Of a DNA stretch of 64,000 nt, positions 25,571 to 34,589 are shown piece after piece. The notes below the pieces were generated by a model that searched no databases, was not told the DNA's origin, and saw only the letters and a list, made by a program, of their open reading frames with translations. The position numbers and the translations under genes were made by a program. The stretch's first letter is position 1. Each line of letters begins with the position of its first letter. Source of the DNA: Terrimonas sp937888905 (GTDB lineage Bacteria; Bacteroidota; Bacteroidia; Chitinophagales; Chitinophagaceae); contig CALATA010000017.1 in assembly GCA_937888905.1 (NCBI GenBank), positions 195,785 through 259,784 of the forward strand, read 5' to 3'.

Positions 25571-27475
25571 ATGCGTTTCACCAGCGGATTATCATCCCGT
25601 CATGAACAAGCCGGCCGGCCGGCCGATGTGTTGCTTGCCACCATCGGACGTATGCCGGTCCCGGTTTTCTTTGCTTTCCTGTTTCTTTATCAGCTTGCTT
25701 TTATCTTCCAGGGGCTCGATTTTGCTGATGAAGGATTTCATGCCACTTTTTACCAGGAAATTTTTCATGATCCTTCTTCCGTCCAGTACAATTTCATGTA
25801 TTGGTTTTCCGGCATTATCGGCGGACTCTGGATGAAAGCCTTTGGTTTCCTGGGTTTGTGGGGACTTCGCTTAGCCGGTGTATTAGCCACCACACTGACC
25901 GCTTACCAGACTTTCCGGTTTTTACGTCAATATATCAATAAAGGCCACTTGTTCATTGGACTGATGCTGGCAACGATGTTTATCAGCAATGATCCCAAAG
26001 AACTTTATTACAACAATCTTTCCGCACTTTTTTACGTGCTCATCGCCACTGCTTTTTTTAACGGCCTTCGTTACCACAAGCCATTACTGCTGCTGGTTGC
26101 CGGTGTGCTGGTTGCTATCAATACGTTTACCCGCTTACCCAACCTCCTGCAATCCGGATTGATCCTTGCGGTATTCTATCACGGCTACATTGCGCATGTG
26201 CCGATGCGTACACGCATACAACAAGCGCTGTTGTTTGCGGCGGGGCTCGCCGGCGGACTGCTGCTGATCTGGTTCATCATGTACAGTGTTGGCCACTGGC
26301 AACTGTTTATGAATAATTTCAATTTGCTTGTAAACCTTGCCGGTACTGCTACCGGCACCGCAAAAGGACAGGCAAAAGACAGTGGCGGTTACTACAGCCT
26401 CGGCGCGCAACTGAGCTTGTTCTGGGGCAATTACATGATCTCGCTGCGTTATACGGCTTATCTGCTCGCTTTCCTGCTGGCGGCAGGGTACGTTACCGGA
26501 CAGGCACGCCGTTACAGTTGGATCAGGCGCTTATTGCCCTTTGCAGGATGGCTTTGTTTTTTTGCTTTGTGCATAGCAGTCGTAAGCGTAACGAAAAATG
26601 TAAATCTTCCGAATACTTTATTGCTTTATTTGTTCTCCGGCAGTGCCATCCTCATCGGCGGCTATACGCTGTTGCGCGGACGCAATGTGGATATTCGCCT
26701 GCTAGCGTTCTTTGGTTTGTTTCAGACATTGAGTTATCACGTGGGCAGCAGTTCCGGTATGTTCACCGCCGGTGTGTATGCGTTCTGGATCACCTTGCCT
26801 TTGATCGTAGACTGGATTTATCGTTTGCGGTCGGTTCAGCTAAGCGGACAGATGCAATCCATTCGCGGGGAAGAAGAGGAAGCAAACATCTGGATCTCGC
26901 CGCGGCAACTGCGTCACTTCCGCCAGTATGGACTGGTCATCTGTTTGCTGGGTTGTGTTTACTCATCCTGGAACCATCCGTTCTGGGATTGGGCGGAAAG
27001 GGAGAAACTGACACATAGCATCAACAGTGAAAAAATGCGCGGCATCTTTACTTCCGGCCCCAGAGCCGAGGCCATTAACGAGTTACTCGAAGCTTCCAGA
27101 AATTATATCAAACCGGGTGATTTCCTGCTGGCACACGATGCCATTCCGATGGTTCACTATTTAACCGGTACGCGCCCGTTTCTCCACAACTCTTACCCCT
27201 GGCTTTACCAGGCAAATGTTTACAAGGCCCTGCTGGAACAAAGCACCGAGGAAAAAGATCATTTACCAGTAATCATTATGCAAAAAGTCGCAACCAATAG
27301 CCACCGCGGAACACATTGGCCGGAAAACAGCGCGCCGGAATATGAGCAATGGAATAGTGTCCGCAACGATATTCTGCGGCAATACATCACGCGTTATCAT
27401 TATAAAGAAGTATGGTCGAATAATGCTTTCCGCTTATTCGTAGCCGAAACACCTGTTTCCGTATTTCATCCATGA
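25571..27475 (+). CDS. Polytopic membrane protein resembling GT39-type glycosyltransferases
   Basis: The protein has 634 residues with about ten to twelve membrane helices in the first 440. The acidic motif near the start, GLDFADEGFHATFYQE, sits in the first periplasmic loop where GT-C transferases keep their catalytic Asp/Glu. The 150-residue soluble C-terminus (residues about 480-634) has PGDFLLAHDAIPMVHYLTG and is presumably periplasmic. GT-C enzymes use polyprenyl-phosphate sugars to decorate chains outside the membrane. The family is not certain. The stop overlaps the next start (ATGA at 27472). Confidence 0.7.
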   Translation: MRFTSGLSSRHEQAGRPADVLLATIGRMPVPVFFAFLFLYQLAFIFQGLDFADEGFHATFYQEIFHDPSSVQYNFMYWFSGIIGGLWMKAFGFLGLWGLRLAGVLATTLTAYQTFRFLRQYINKGHLFIGLMLATMFISNDPKELYYNNLSALFYVLIATAFFNGLRYHKPLLLLVAGVLVAINTFTRLPNLLQSGLILAVFYHGYIAHVPMRTRIQQALLFAAGLAGGLLLIWFIMYSVGHWQLFMNNFNLLVNLAGTATGTAKGQAKDSGGYYSLGAQLSLFWGNYMISLRYTAYLLAFLLAAGYVTGQARRYSWIRRLLPFAGWLCFFALCIAVVSVTKNVNLPNTLLLYLFSGSAILIGGYTLLRGRNVDIRLLAFFGLFQTLSYHVGSSSGMFTAGVYAFWITLPLIVDWIYRLRSVQLSGQMQSIRGEEEEANIWISPRQLRHFRQYGLVICLLGCVYSSWNHPFWDWAEREKLTHSINSEKMRGIFTSGPRAEAINELLEASRNYIKPGDFLLAHDAIPMVHYLTGTRPFLHNSYPWLYQANVYKALLEQSTEEKDHLPVIIMQKVATNSHRGTHWPENSAPEYEQWNSVRNDILRQYITRYHYKEVWSNNAFRLFVAETPVSVFHP

Positions 27476-28275
27476 AGTTATTTTTCATCATAGTCGTATT
27501 TATTCCGTTCATGGCTGCGGGTTGCCGTCATTCGGCAAAAGACACCCTGCCTCCCGGCGCCGATACCGTCATATTCAGCGAAGGTAGCCGTCAACACTTG
27601 CTGTTCTCTTCAGGATTTGAAGACAGCAATTATCTCAGGGGCTGGCAAAATCAACAGCACTGCTGCGATTATTCTGTTACGGCTGCCCCGAGAAGCCGCG
27701 CCGGTAACCAGGCCGTACGCTTCGAGTTGAAAAGAAATGACCCGCCGGTTTCAGGAAGTGTTCGCTCGGAGATCAACCTCGAAGCAGAACTGAGCACCTA
27801 CGGCGAACGCTGGTACGGCATCAGTTTTTACCTGGAAGATTACGATGCCGACAATGGCAGTGAAAGCATCATTCAATGGCACCATACGGCCCATATCAGC
27901 AGCGGCAGTCCGCCATTGGCACTTTGGGTAAATAATGGCAAACTGCTATTGGTCCACCAGGAAAGAGAAGGCGCCAACACGTACGAAGAACTGGGAGCCG
28001 CCACTACGGGCCGCTGGATCGATGTGGTCTTTCATGTAAAGTGGACCGATCAGGCCGACGGTTTTATCCAGGTTTGGAAAAATGGCAGCCTGGCTTTTAA
28101 TAAATATGGTATCCGCACTAATTTCAGTCCCAACTACGTGAAGCTCGGCATTAATAAATGGTCCTGGGCGCCGGGGGGCGGGCAATCAACAAGCCCGCAC
28201 CGGGTGTTGTACGCCGACGAGTTTCGTGTGGGCAATGAAAAAGCGCGTTATGAGGACGTACAACCCGGTCCCTGA
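27472..28275 (+). CDS. Lipoprotein, polysaccharide lyase (heparin lyase I-like) family
   Basis: The 267-residue protein starts MKLFFIIVVFIPFMAAGCRH, a lipoprotein signal with the lipobox MAAGC. The rest looks like the beta-jelly-roll of the heparin lyase I/PL20-like group: GNQAVRFELKRNDPPVSGSV, SEINLEAELSTYGERWYGIS, IIQWHHTAHISSG and GRWIDVVFHVKWTDQADGFI. Lyases in export loci trim or release the polymer being made. A uronic-acid-containing product is implied. Catalytic residues were not assigned. Confidence 0.78.
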   Translation: MKLFFIIVVFIPFMAAGCRHSAKDTLPPGADTVIFSEGSRQHLLFSSGFEDSNYLRGWQNQQHCCDYSVTAAPRSRAGNQAVRFELKRNDPPVSGSVRSEINLEAELSTYGERWYGISFYLEDYDADNGSESIIQWHHTAHISSGSPPLALWVNNGKLLLVHQEREGANTYEELGAATTGRWIDVVFHVKWTDQADGFIQVWKNGSLAFNKYGIRTNFSPNYVKLGINKWSWAPGGGQSTSPHRVLYADEFRVGNEKARYEDVQPGP

Positions 28276-28284
28276 TTTATTCCA

Positions 28285-29379
28285 ATGAGTCAACACAAAA
28301 TTGCCTTCCTGATACATGGCCTCGTTGTTGGCGGCGCTGAAAAGTTTTTCATCAGCCTGGTCAACGACAGCTATCGCCGCGGGCTCGATCCCCTGGTTAT
28401 TTTACTCAGCAGCGACAACGCCTTGTTTCATGAAATGGATGCGGGCGTACGATCGGTGATCATCGAGCGCAACTTCAAATACGACCTGACCGTTGGCAGG
28501 CAGATTCGTCGTGTAGTAAAGGAAAATGATATCGATACCGTTTTTTGCGTCGGTATGTTTTCTTTTTTCCTGATGAAACTTTACCTGCGTACCGGCAAAG
28601 GCATTCGGTTTATTCTGTCGCTGCATTCCACCATTCCCCGGTCGTTCAGGGATTACCTGATGAACCTGGTTTATTTCCGCGCAGCAGGCAAGACTGACAG
28701 GATTTTGTTTATCTGCAAAGCGCAGCAGGATTACCTGCGGAAATATTACCGTTTCACCCCCGCTAATGCAAGAATCATCTACAATGGCATCGATACGGAT
28801 TATTTTACACCGGATGCACAGGCGGCCAATAAACCGGTTTCTATTCCTTCCGGTGAAAAAGTAATTCTCAAAGTAGCGCGCATGTTCCGCGAAAAAGGCC
28901 ATCAATATGCGATTGCTGCGCTGGAACATTTACATAAAGATCATCAGTTGCCCGCTCATCTGTTGTTTGTCGGCTCCGGCGATGCAACGTATGAAAAGGA
29001 GATAAAAGAAAAAGCAGCAGCAAGCCCCGTGGGCAAGTACATTCATTTTATACAACACCAACCGGATGTGCGGCCTTTTCTGAATGCGGCGGATCTGTTT
29101 ACCCTGACGTCTTATACAACCGAAACCTTTTCACTGGCGGCGCTGGAAGCGCTGTCATCCGGCGTGCCGTGTTCACTCACGCATATAGGCGGTGCGGCCG
29201 AAATGATCAACGCATCCAATGGCGAACTCAGCGAATCAAAGAATGTTCAATCCATTGCAAAAAGCTGGCATCATATCCTGACACGCAGTTACGACAAAAA
29301 AGAACTGCACCGTTTTGTAGCAGACAATTTTTCCCTGCCAGTCATGTTGGAAAATTACCGGCAAGAATTGCTATCCTGA
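28285..29379 (+). CDS. Glycosyltransferase family 4 (GT-B)
   Basis: The 364-residue protein opens KIAFLIHGLVVGGAEKFFIS, a typical GT4 N-terminal loop. The C-terminal donor domain has KVILKVARMFREKGHQYAIA and RPFLNAADLFTLTSYTTETF, followed by SLAALEALSSGVPCSLTHIG, the E-x7-E equivalent. It would add one sugar of the repeat unit. The gene lies 9 bases after the lyase gene and 3 bases before the next one. Confidence 0.92.
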   Translation: MSQHKIAFLIHGLVVGGAEKFFISLVNDSYRRGLDPLVILLSSDNALFHEMDAGVRSVIIERNFKYDLTVGRQIRRVVKENDIDTVFCVGMFSFFLMKLYLRTGKGIRFILSLHSTIPRSFRDYLMNLVYFRAAGKTDRILFICKAQQDYLRKYYRFTPANARIIYNGIDTDYFTPDAQAANKPVSIPSGEKVILKVARMFREKGHQYAIAALEHLHKDHQLPAHLLFVGSGDATYEKEIKEKAAASPVGKYIHFIQHQPDVRPFLNAADLFTLTSYTTETFSLAALEALSSGVPCSLTHIGGAAEMINASNGELSESKNVQSIAKSWHHILTRSYDKKELHRFVADNFSLPVMLENYRQELLS

Positions 29380-29382
29380 CTT

Positions 29383-30276
29383 ATGTCTTACTGGAAAAAA
29401 TATACCGGCAAACTTTTTCTCAAGCAATGGGGCGTAGGTATGATGCGCTGCGACATCAAAGACATCATTCGACAAAAGAAAATTACGGCGCCGGTGAAAT
29501 GGTATGAAGTAGCGGACAAATACTGTTCCTATGCCGATCCCTTTGTCTTAAGCCGCCCGGATGGTACTTATCATGTATATGCCGAAAAAGTAACTTCCGA
29601 TGCACTGGATGGCACCATTGAATTGTTGTCAGCAGATCATGAGATGAATATCCGGTCAACGCAGACCATCCTCAAAAAAGACACCCATCTCTCCTATCCT
29701 TTCTTTTACGAAGAAGAGGGACAAACTTATTTTTTTCCGGAAAATGCCTTTGGTGGTCCGCTGCAGGCTTATCTGCTAAATGAAACAAAGGGCACATGGC
29801 AACTACAGGGCATCGTGCTGAACAAACGGCTACTCGATGCCACCATTGTGAAAAAAAATGAACAGTACTGGCTTTTCTGCACCATGCCCGGACCCTGTAA
29901 ACACAGCGAGTTGCAAATCTTTTATTCATCTTCGTTACTCGGTCCCTACGCACCGCACAATACCAATCCTGTTAAAAAAGACCCATCGGGAAGCCGTCCG
30001 GCGGGAAGTGTGATTGAGGTAGACGGAGAGCTTTACCGCCCGACGCAAAACTGCCGCTACTACTATGGACAGTCGATCGTTATCCAGCGGATCGTTGAAC
30101 TGGATGCCGATCATTTCCGCGAAGAATTTTATATGGAGCTGAAACCATCCGATGGATCGCCTTATTCATATGGATGGCATACTATTAATGGCCATGGCGA
30201 TTGCACGGTAATCGATGGACAACGACTACATTTTGAGCCATGGCAGCAATTGAAACGAAAATTATTCAAAAAGTAA
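29383..30276 (+). CDS. Glucosamine inositolphosphorylceramide transferase (GINT1) N-domain-like protein
   Basis: The protein has 297 residues of five-bladed-propeller type sequence: YADPFVLSRPDGTYHVYAEK, GQTYFFPENAFGGPLQAYLL, DATIVKKNEQYWLFCTMPGP and GSRPAGSVIEVDGELYRPTQ. These repeats resemble glycoside hydrolase 43 blades and match the domain found at the N-terminus of plant GINT1 and in many bacterial polysaccharide loci. The bacterial function is unknown; a role in sugar binding or transfer is likely from context. It lies 3 bases from both neighbouring genes. Confidence 0.75.
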   Translation: MSYWKKYTGKLFLKQWGVGMMRCDIKDIIRQKKITAPVKWYEVADKYCSYADPFVLSRPDGTYHVYAEKVTSDALDGTIELLSADHEMNIRSTQTILKKDTHLSYPFFYEEEGQTYFFPENAFGGPLQAYLLNETKGTWQLQGIVLNKRLLDATIVKKNEQYWLFCTMPGPCKHSELQIFYSSSLLGPYAPHNTNPVKKDPSGSRPAGSVIEVDGELYRPTQNCRYYYGQSIVIQRIVELDADHFREEFYMELKPSDGSPYSYGWHTINGHGDCTVIDGQRLHFEPWQQLKRKLFKK

Positions 30277-30279
30277 TCA

Positions 30280-31344
30280 GTGGCTGACACGTTCGAACAT
30301 ATTCTCTTTGTAGGCCCGGATCACCGGAATCACCGCGGCGGCATTGGCGCCGTGCTGGCGGTGTATGCCAAACATATCAGGCCGTTCAAGTTTATTCCTA
30401 CGCTTTCTTACCGGCATAAATTTATTGAAGCCTTTTTTTTCATGGGCGCGCTGTTTCGCCTGACCACCACCCTTCTCAGCGACAGAAAGATCCGTATCGT
30501 TCACGTACACGGTGCAAAAGACGGCAGCATCTTCAGAAAAGCATTTGTCGTTTTTATCAGTAAAAAACTGTTCGGCAAGAAACTGGTTTTTCATATTCAT
30601 GCAGGTGCCTTTGATGAGCGATATATCGGAGGAAGTACTGTTTACCGCACACTTTGCCGTTTTGTCGTCAACCAAAGCGATCAGCTCGTTTTGCTATCGG
30701 CGCAATGGAATGACTTCTTTTATAAAAATTTCCGTTTAAAAGGGATCCGGGTGATCCCCAATCCCGTAGAACAAAAAGCCGCGCAACCGCCCTCCGCAGG
30801 CCCGATGATCCGTTTTCTTTTTCTCGGGCGCATTGCCGATCACAAAGGCATCTTTGATCTGCTGCGGCTGATTTATGCAGAACAGGATCAATGGAAAAAT
30901 AAATGTCATTTCTCCGTAGGAGGTAATCACGAGATAGAACGCCTTCAAAACACGATTCGTGAAAACGGTACGGGCCAACTGGTTGAATACATAGGATGGG
31001 TGGACGGACAAGACAAGGAACAACAATTTAATAATTGTCATTACTTTATTCTGCCTACTTATGAGGAAGCCATGCCGATGACATTACTGGAAGCATTCAG
31101 TTATGGCAGGGCTGCCCTGACCACTCCGGTGGGCAGCATTCCGGAGATCATGCAAAACGGTTGTGAAGGCTGGCTCTTCCAACCCGGCGATACCGACACA
31201 CTCCGCGGACTGATCAACCAGGCGCTGGACAACCCGGAGCAGGCTGTTCAACTCGGCAACAATGCCCTGCAGCGTGCCAGCCGCTTTTATCCCGAAGCCA
31301 TCCGTCATCATTTAGAAGAATTATACCGTTCCTTAGAAAAATGA
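30280..31344 (+). CDS. Glycosyltransferase family 4 (GT-B), GTG start
   Basis: The start is the GTG at 30280, three bases after the previous stop; no ATG lies close enough to replace it. The 354-residue protein has HILFVGPDHRNHRGGIGAVL at the N-terminus and MIRFLFLGRIADHKGIFDLL, YFILPTYEEAMPMTLLEAFS and YGRAALTTPVGSIPEIMQNG in the donor domain. It probably adds a sugar to the repeat unit. The stop overlaps the next gene (ATGA at 31341). Confidence 0.9.
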   Translation: MADTFEHILFVGPDHRNHRGGIGAVLAVYAKHIRPFKFIPTLSYRHKFIEAFFFMGALFRLTTTLLSDRKIRIVHVHGAKDGSIFRKAFVVFISKKLFGKKLVFHIHAGAFDERYIGGSTVYRTLCRFVVNQSDQLVLLSAQWNDFFYKNFRLKGIRVIPNPVEQKAAQPPSAGPMIRFLFLGRIADHKGIFDLLRLIYAEQDQWKNKCHFSVGGNHEIERLQNTIRENGTGQLVEYIGWVDGQDKEQQFNNCHYFILPTYEEAMPMTLLEAFSYGRAALTTPVGSIPEIMQNGCEGWLFQPGDTDTLRGLINQALDNPEQAVQLGNNALQRASRFYPEAIRHHLEELYRSLEK

Positions 31345-33287
31345 TCCCTACCCGCGTTAAATGGTATTATTATCGTCTGCAGACGATGCAACCTGCAGAG
31401 TGGGCGTTTCGTGGAAAACAATGGCTGCGCAAACAAAAAGAAAAACGAAAACCGGTCAATCCTGTCTTTACCGGGGTAAGTGTACGTCCTTTCGATTTTA
31501 GTTTCCCCTATGAAAAAATGCAGGTTGGCGGACCTTATACGGTGTTCGGTAAAGAACTCGATCCGTCGGCCATCCAGGATTTTCATCTCGATATTTTCTC
31601 CGGGAAAAGATTTCCGCAAAATGATTTCTCAAAAAATATAGATATCCGGACAGACCGCCACGGCAGCGCTAAGGTAGTGTGGGAAGTTAACCGCCTGCAT
31701 TACCTGCTGCCGTTATTGATCCGTTACCGCCAGGAAAACAATCCTGCACATCTCGACCTTTTTATGCGCCTGATGCGCGATTGGCAGGAACAAAATCCTT
31801 ATCTGCGTGGCATCAACTGGTATTCCAATATCGAAGTATGCCTCCGGTTAATCAACTGGTATTGGTGCTGGAATATCCTGGAATCGGATGAGCATTGGCA
31901 ACAAGATGAACAATGCCAGGCCTTCCGGCAGCAAACCTGGCTACCGCTGATCTATCAGCATTGCCATTATGCGTCACGCAATCCCTCGCTGTATTCTTCC
32001 GCGAACAATCACCTGGTGGCCGAATATGCCGGGCTGTGGATAGCTACGCTGAAATGGCAATTCCCCGAATCGGCCGGATGGAACAGTTACGCCAAAGCAG
32101 GACTGGAACGCGAAATCCTTTTACAATATTCTCCCGCGGGCATCCACCGAGAAGAAGCATCGGTGTATATCCAGTTTGCTACCGATTTCTTTTTGCAATC
32201 GATGATCGCAGGACAACATTACGGTTCACCTTTTTCCGCTGCCTTTGAAGAGCGTTTGCAAGCGGCTTTCCATTATATCGCTCAACTGATGGACATCCGT
32301 CAGCAGGTGCCGCATTATGGCGACGAAGACGATGGCCGCGTGATCCTTCCTGACAACGATCACCGCAGCAACAATTTTGTTTCGCTGCTGAACACAGCTG
32401 CCCTGTTATGGAAAAATGCAGACTGGAAAATGTCGGCAACCACCGATACAAAAACAGCACTGCTAACCGCACATCTTGGAGAAACGGCCTTACCAATAGC
32501 AGCAAAAAAATACCATTCCGTTTGTTTCCGCGAAGACGGTCACGCGATTCTGCGTAAAACCGACAGCGTGCAGCAGCAGGAAATCTATTGTCATTTCGAT
32601 GCAGCACCCCTGGGTTACTTATCGATTGCGGCGCATGGGCATGCCGATGCTTTATCCGTAGTGTTGCACATCGATGGTTATCCGTTCCTCACAGATCCGG
32701 GAACCTTTGCTTATCACACGCATCCGGAACATCGGAAATATTTTACGAGTACTCTTGCGCACAATACGATCACGATCGACCAAACTGATCAGGCCATATT
32801 AGCCGGACCAACACTGTGGCTCCAGCATTACAAGGCTCAAATCGATCAATGCACGCTCAGTGAAACGACCGACACCGTTACCGGTTCACACAACGGTTAC
32901 CGGCAGAAACAAATCATGCACAGCCGTACTGTGCGTTTCGACAAGACAACTGACCAGCTCATTTTATCAGATACCATACAGGGTGAGAAAGCAGGTTATC
33001 ATATTGCCATGCCTTTTCACCTGCATCCTGACATCCAGGTGAAGCAGACCGCAGCAAATTGTTACCGGCTGTCGCATCCTGCTACAAAAAGGGTGGTGGA
33101 TATTCAAATGGATCGTATGCTGCAAGTGCATCGTATGCAAGCCAATGAGCAGGGCCCGCAAGGCTGGTACTCGCCTTCATTCATGCAAAAACAACCATCC
33201 TCTTTTTTGCTGGGTGAATGTACTTCAGAAAAAAAATCACTGGTGTTAACCACCACTCTTACTATAACCACACTTCATGAACATTAG
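31341..33287 (+). CDS. Heparinase II/III family protein (alginate lyase-like)
   Basis: The 648-residue protein has the two-domain layout of heparinase II/III: an alpha/alpha toroid (YLRGINWYSNIEVCLRLINW, NPSLYSSANNHLVAEYAGLW, REEASVYIQFATDFFLQSM) and a beta-sandwich domain (YLSIAAHGHADALSVVLHID, FLTDPGTFAYHTHPEHRKYF, STLAHNTITIDQTDQA). The motif NNHLVAE and the His in HGHADALS match catalytic positions of the family. No signal peptide is visible, so a cytoplasmic location or an unusual export route is possible. It degrades or edits uronate-containing glycans, and its place within the synthesis genes argues for self-processing. Confidence 0.85.
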   Translation: MIPTRVKWYYYRLQTMQPAEWAFRGKQWLRKQKEKRKPVNPVFTGVSVRPFDFSFPYEKMQVGGPYTVFGKELDPSAIQDFHLDIFSGKRFPQNDFSKNIDIRTDRHGSAKVVWEVNRLHYLLPLLIRYRQENNPAHLDLFMRLMRDWQEQNPYLRGINWYSNIEVCLRLINWYWCWNILESDEHWQQDEQCQAFRQQTWLPLIYQHCHYASRNPSLYSSANNHLVAEYAGLWIATLKWQFPESAGWNSYAKAGLEREILLQYSPAGIHREEASVYIQFATDFFLQSMIAGQHYGSPFSAAFEERLQAAFHYIAQLMDIRQQVPHYGDEDDGRVILPDNDHRSNNFVSLLNTAALLWKNADWKMSATTDTKTALLTAHLGETALPIAAKKYHSVCFREDGHAILRKTDSVQQQEIYCHFDAAPLGYLSIAAHGHADALSVVLHIDGYPFLTDPGTFAYHTHPEHRKYFTSTLAHNTITIDQTDQAILAGPTLWLQHYKAQIDQCTLSETTDTVTGSHNGYRQKQIMHSRTVRFDKTTDQLILSDTIQGEKAGYHIAMPFHLHPDIQVKQTAANCYRLSHPATKRVVDIQMDRMLQVHRMQANEQGPQGWYSPSFMQKQPSSFLLGECTSEKKSLVLTTTLTITTLHEH

Positions 33288-34587
33288 TATTTTCGGGCTC
33301 GGCTACGTTGGCTGTGTCAGTCTCGGATGTCTTGCGCGCAACGGCCACCAGGTGGTGGGCGTTGATGTAAGCGAAACAAAAGTAGCCCAGATCAATGCCG
33401 GTCTTCCCACGATCATCGAAAAAGAAATCGACAACATCATCCGGGAAGAACATGCGGCAGGCCGTATCAGTGCCACAACCGATTATCTTGCCGCTATCCG
33501 CAGTACAGCTATTTCCATTATTGCCGTGGGTACTCCGTCCGGACCGAATGGCCATCTTAACCTGGATTATATTTTCAACGTTGCCGAAAAATTCGGAGAC
33601 GCTTTGAAAGAAAAAGAAGGTTTTCACATCATCGCGCTCCGCTCGACCGTATTGCCGGGAACGAATGAAAAATTTGCGTCGATCGTTGCGCAACATTCAG
33701 GTAAAAAAGCCAACGAAGATTTTGCCGTGGTATCGAATCCGGAATTCCTGCGGGAAGGAACAGCCGTACACGACTATCATCATCCACCGCTTACGCTAAT
33801 CGGTTCCGCGCATGCTGAAGCTGCCGAACAGGTGGCTTCACTTTACCGGCACCTGCCGGCCGAGGTGATCATTACCGATCTGAAAGTAGCTGAGCTGATG
33901 AAATATGTAAACAACACCTTCCATGCGCTCAAGGTTTCATTTGCCAACGAAATCGGCAATATCTGTTCGTCCCTGTCGATCGACTCGCATAAAGTGATGG
34001 AAATATTCTGCATGGACAAGGTGCTGAACATTTCTCCCTATTATTTTAAGCCGGGATTTGCCTACGGTGGTTCCTGTTTGCCCAAAGACCTTAAAGGTCT
34101 GCAAACACTGGCACACGATCAATACGTGCGCACGCCACTGATCGAAAGCATCGACGTTACCAACCAACTGCAGATCACGCGGGCGGTGAGTATGATCCAG
34201 GCGACAGGAAAAAGAAACCTCGGCTTCATGGGGCTTAGTTTCAAAGCCGGCACCGACGACCTGCGAAACTCGCCTGCTGTTACATTGATCGAAACGCTGC
34301 TCGGCAAAGGTTATACCATCACCATCTACGACAGCAATGTGAGCTTATCTAAACTCACAGGCACCAACAAAGAATACATCGACAGGCATATCCCGCATCT
34401 GTCGCGCCTGCTTACACAGGATCTGCAGGAGCTGGCCGGTGTATCAGAAGTACTCGTGGTCAATAACAAGGAAACCGATTACATCGACTTTTTACAGCAA
34501 CTCGAAAGCGATCATCATGTGATCGACATGGTCCGGTTGCCGGAAGCGATACGTCAGAAGAAAAATTATCAAGGAATAAACTGGTAG
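33277..34587 (+). CDS. Nucleotide-sugar dehydrogenase (UDP-glucose or GDP-mannose 6-dehydrogenase type)
   Basis: The protein of 436 residues starts MNISIFGLGYVGCVSLGCLA, a Rossmann GxGxxG. The catalytic Cys is in FAYGGSCLPKDLKGLQTLA, and SNPEFLREGTAVHDYHHPPL and KYVNNTFHALKVSFANEIGN are family blocks; LGFMGLSFKAGTDDLRNSPA is the C-terminal NAD-binding part. It oxidises the C6 alcohol of a nucleotide sugar to a uronic acid. The N-terminal text with CLARNGHQVVGVDVS resembles AlgD (GDP-mannose) more than Ugd, so GDP-mannuronate is possible. It overlaps the lyase gene by 11 bases. Confidence 0.92.
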   Translation: MNISIFGLGYVGCVSLGCLARNGHQVVGVDVSETKVAQINAGLPTIIEKEIDNIIREEHAAGRISATTDYLAAIRSTAISIIAVGTPSGPNGHLNLDYIFNVAEKFGDALKEKEGFHIIALRSTVLPGTNEKFASIVAQHSGKKANEDFAVVSNPEFLREGTAVHDYHHPPLTLIGSAHAEAAEQVASLYRHLPAEVIITDLKVAELMKYVNNTFHALKVSFANEIGNICSSLSIDSHKVMEIFCMDKVLNISPYYFKPGFAYGGSCLPKDLKGLQTLAHDQYVRTPLIESIDVTNQLQITRAVSMIQATGKRNLGFMGLSFKAGTDDLRNSPAVTLIETLLGKGYTITIYDSNVSLSKLTGTNKEYIDRHIPHLSRLLTQDLQELAGVSEVLVVNNKETDYIDFLQQLESDHHVIDMVRLPEAIRQKKNYQGINW

Positions 34588-34589
34588 AT

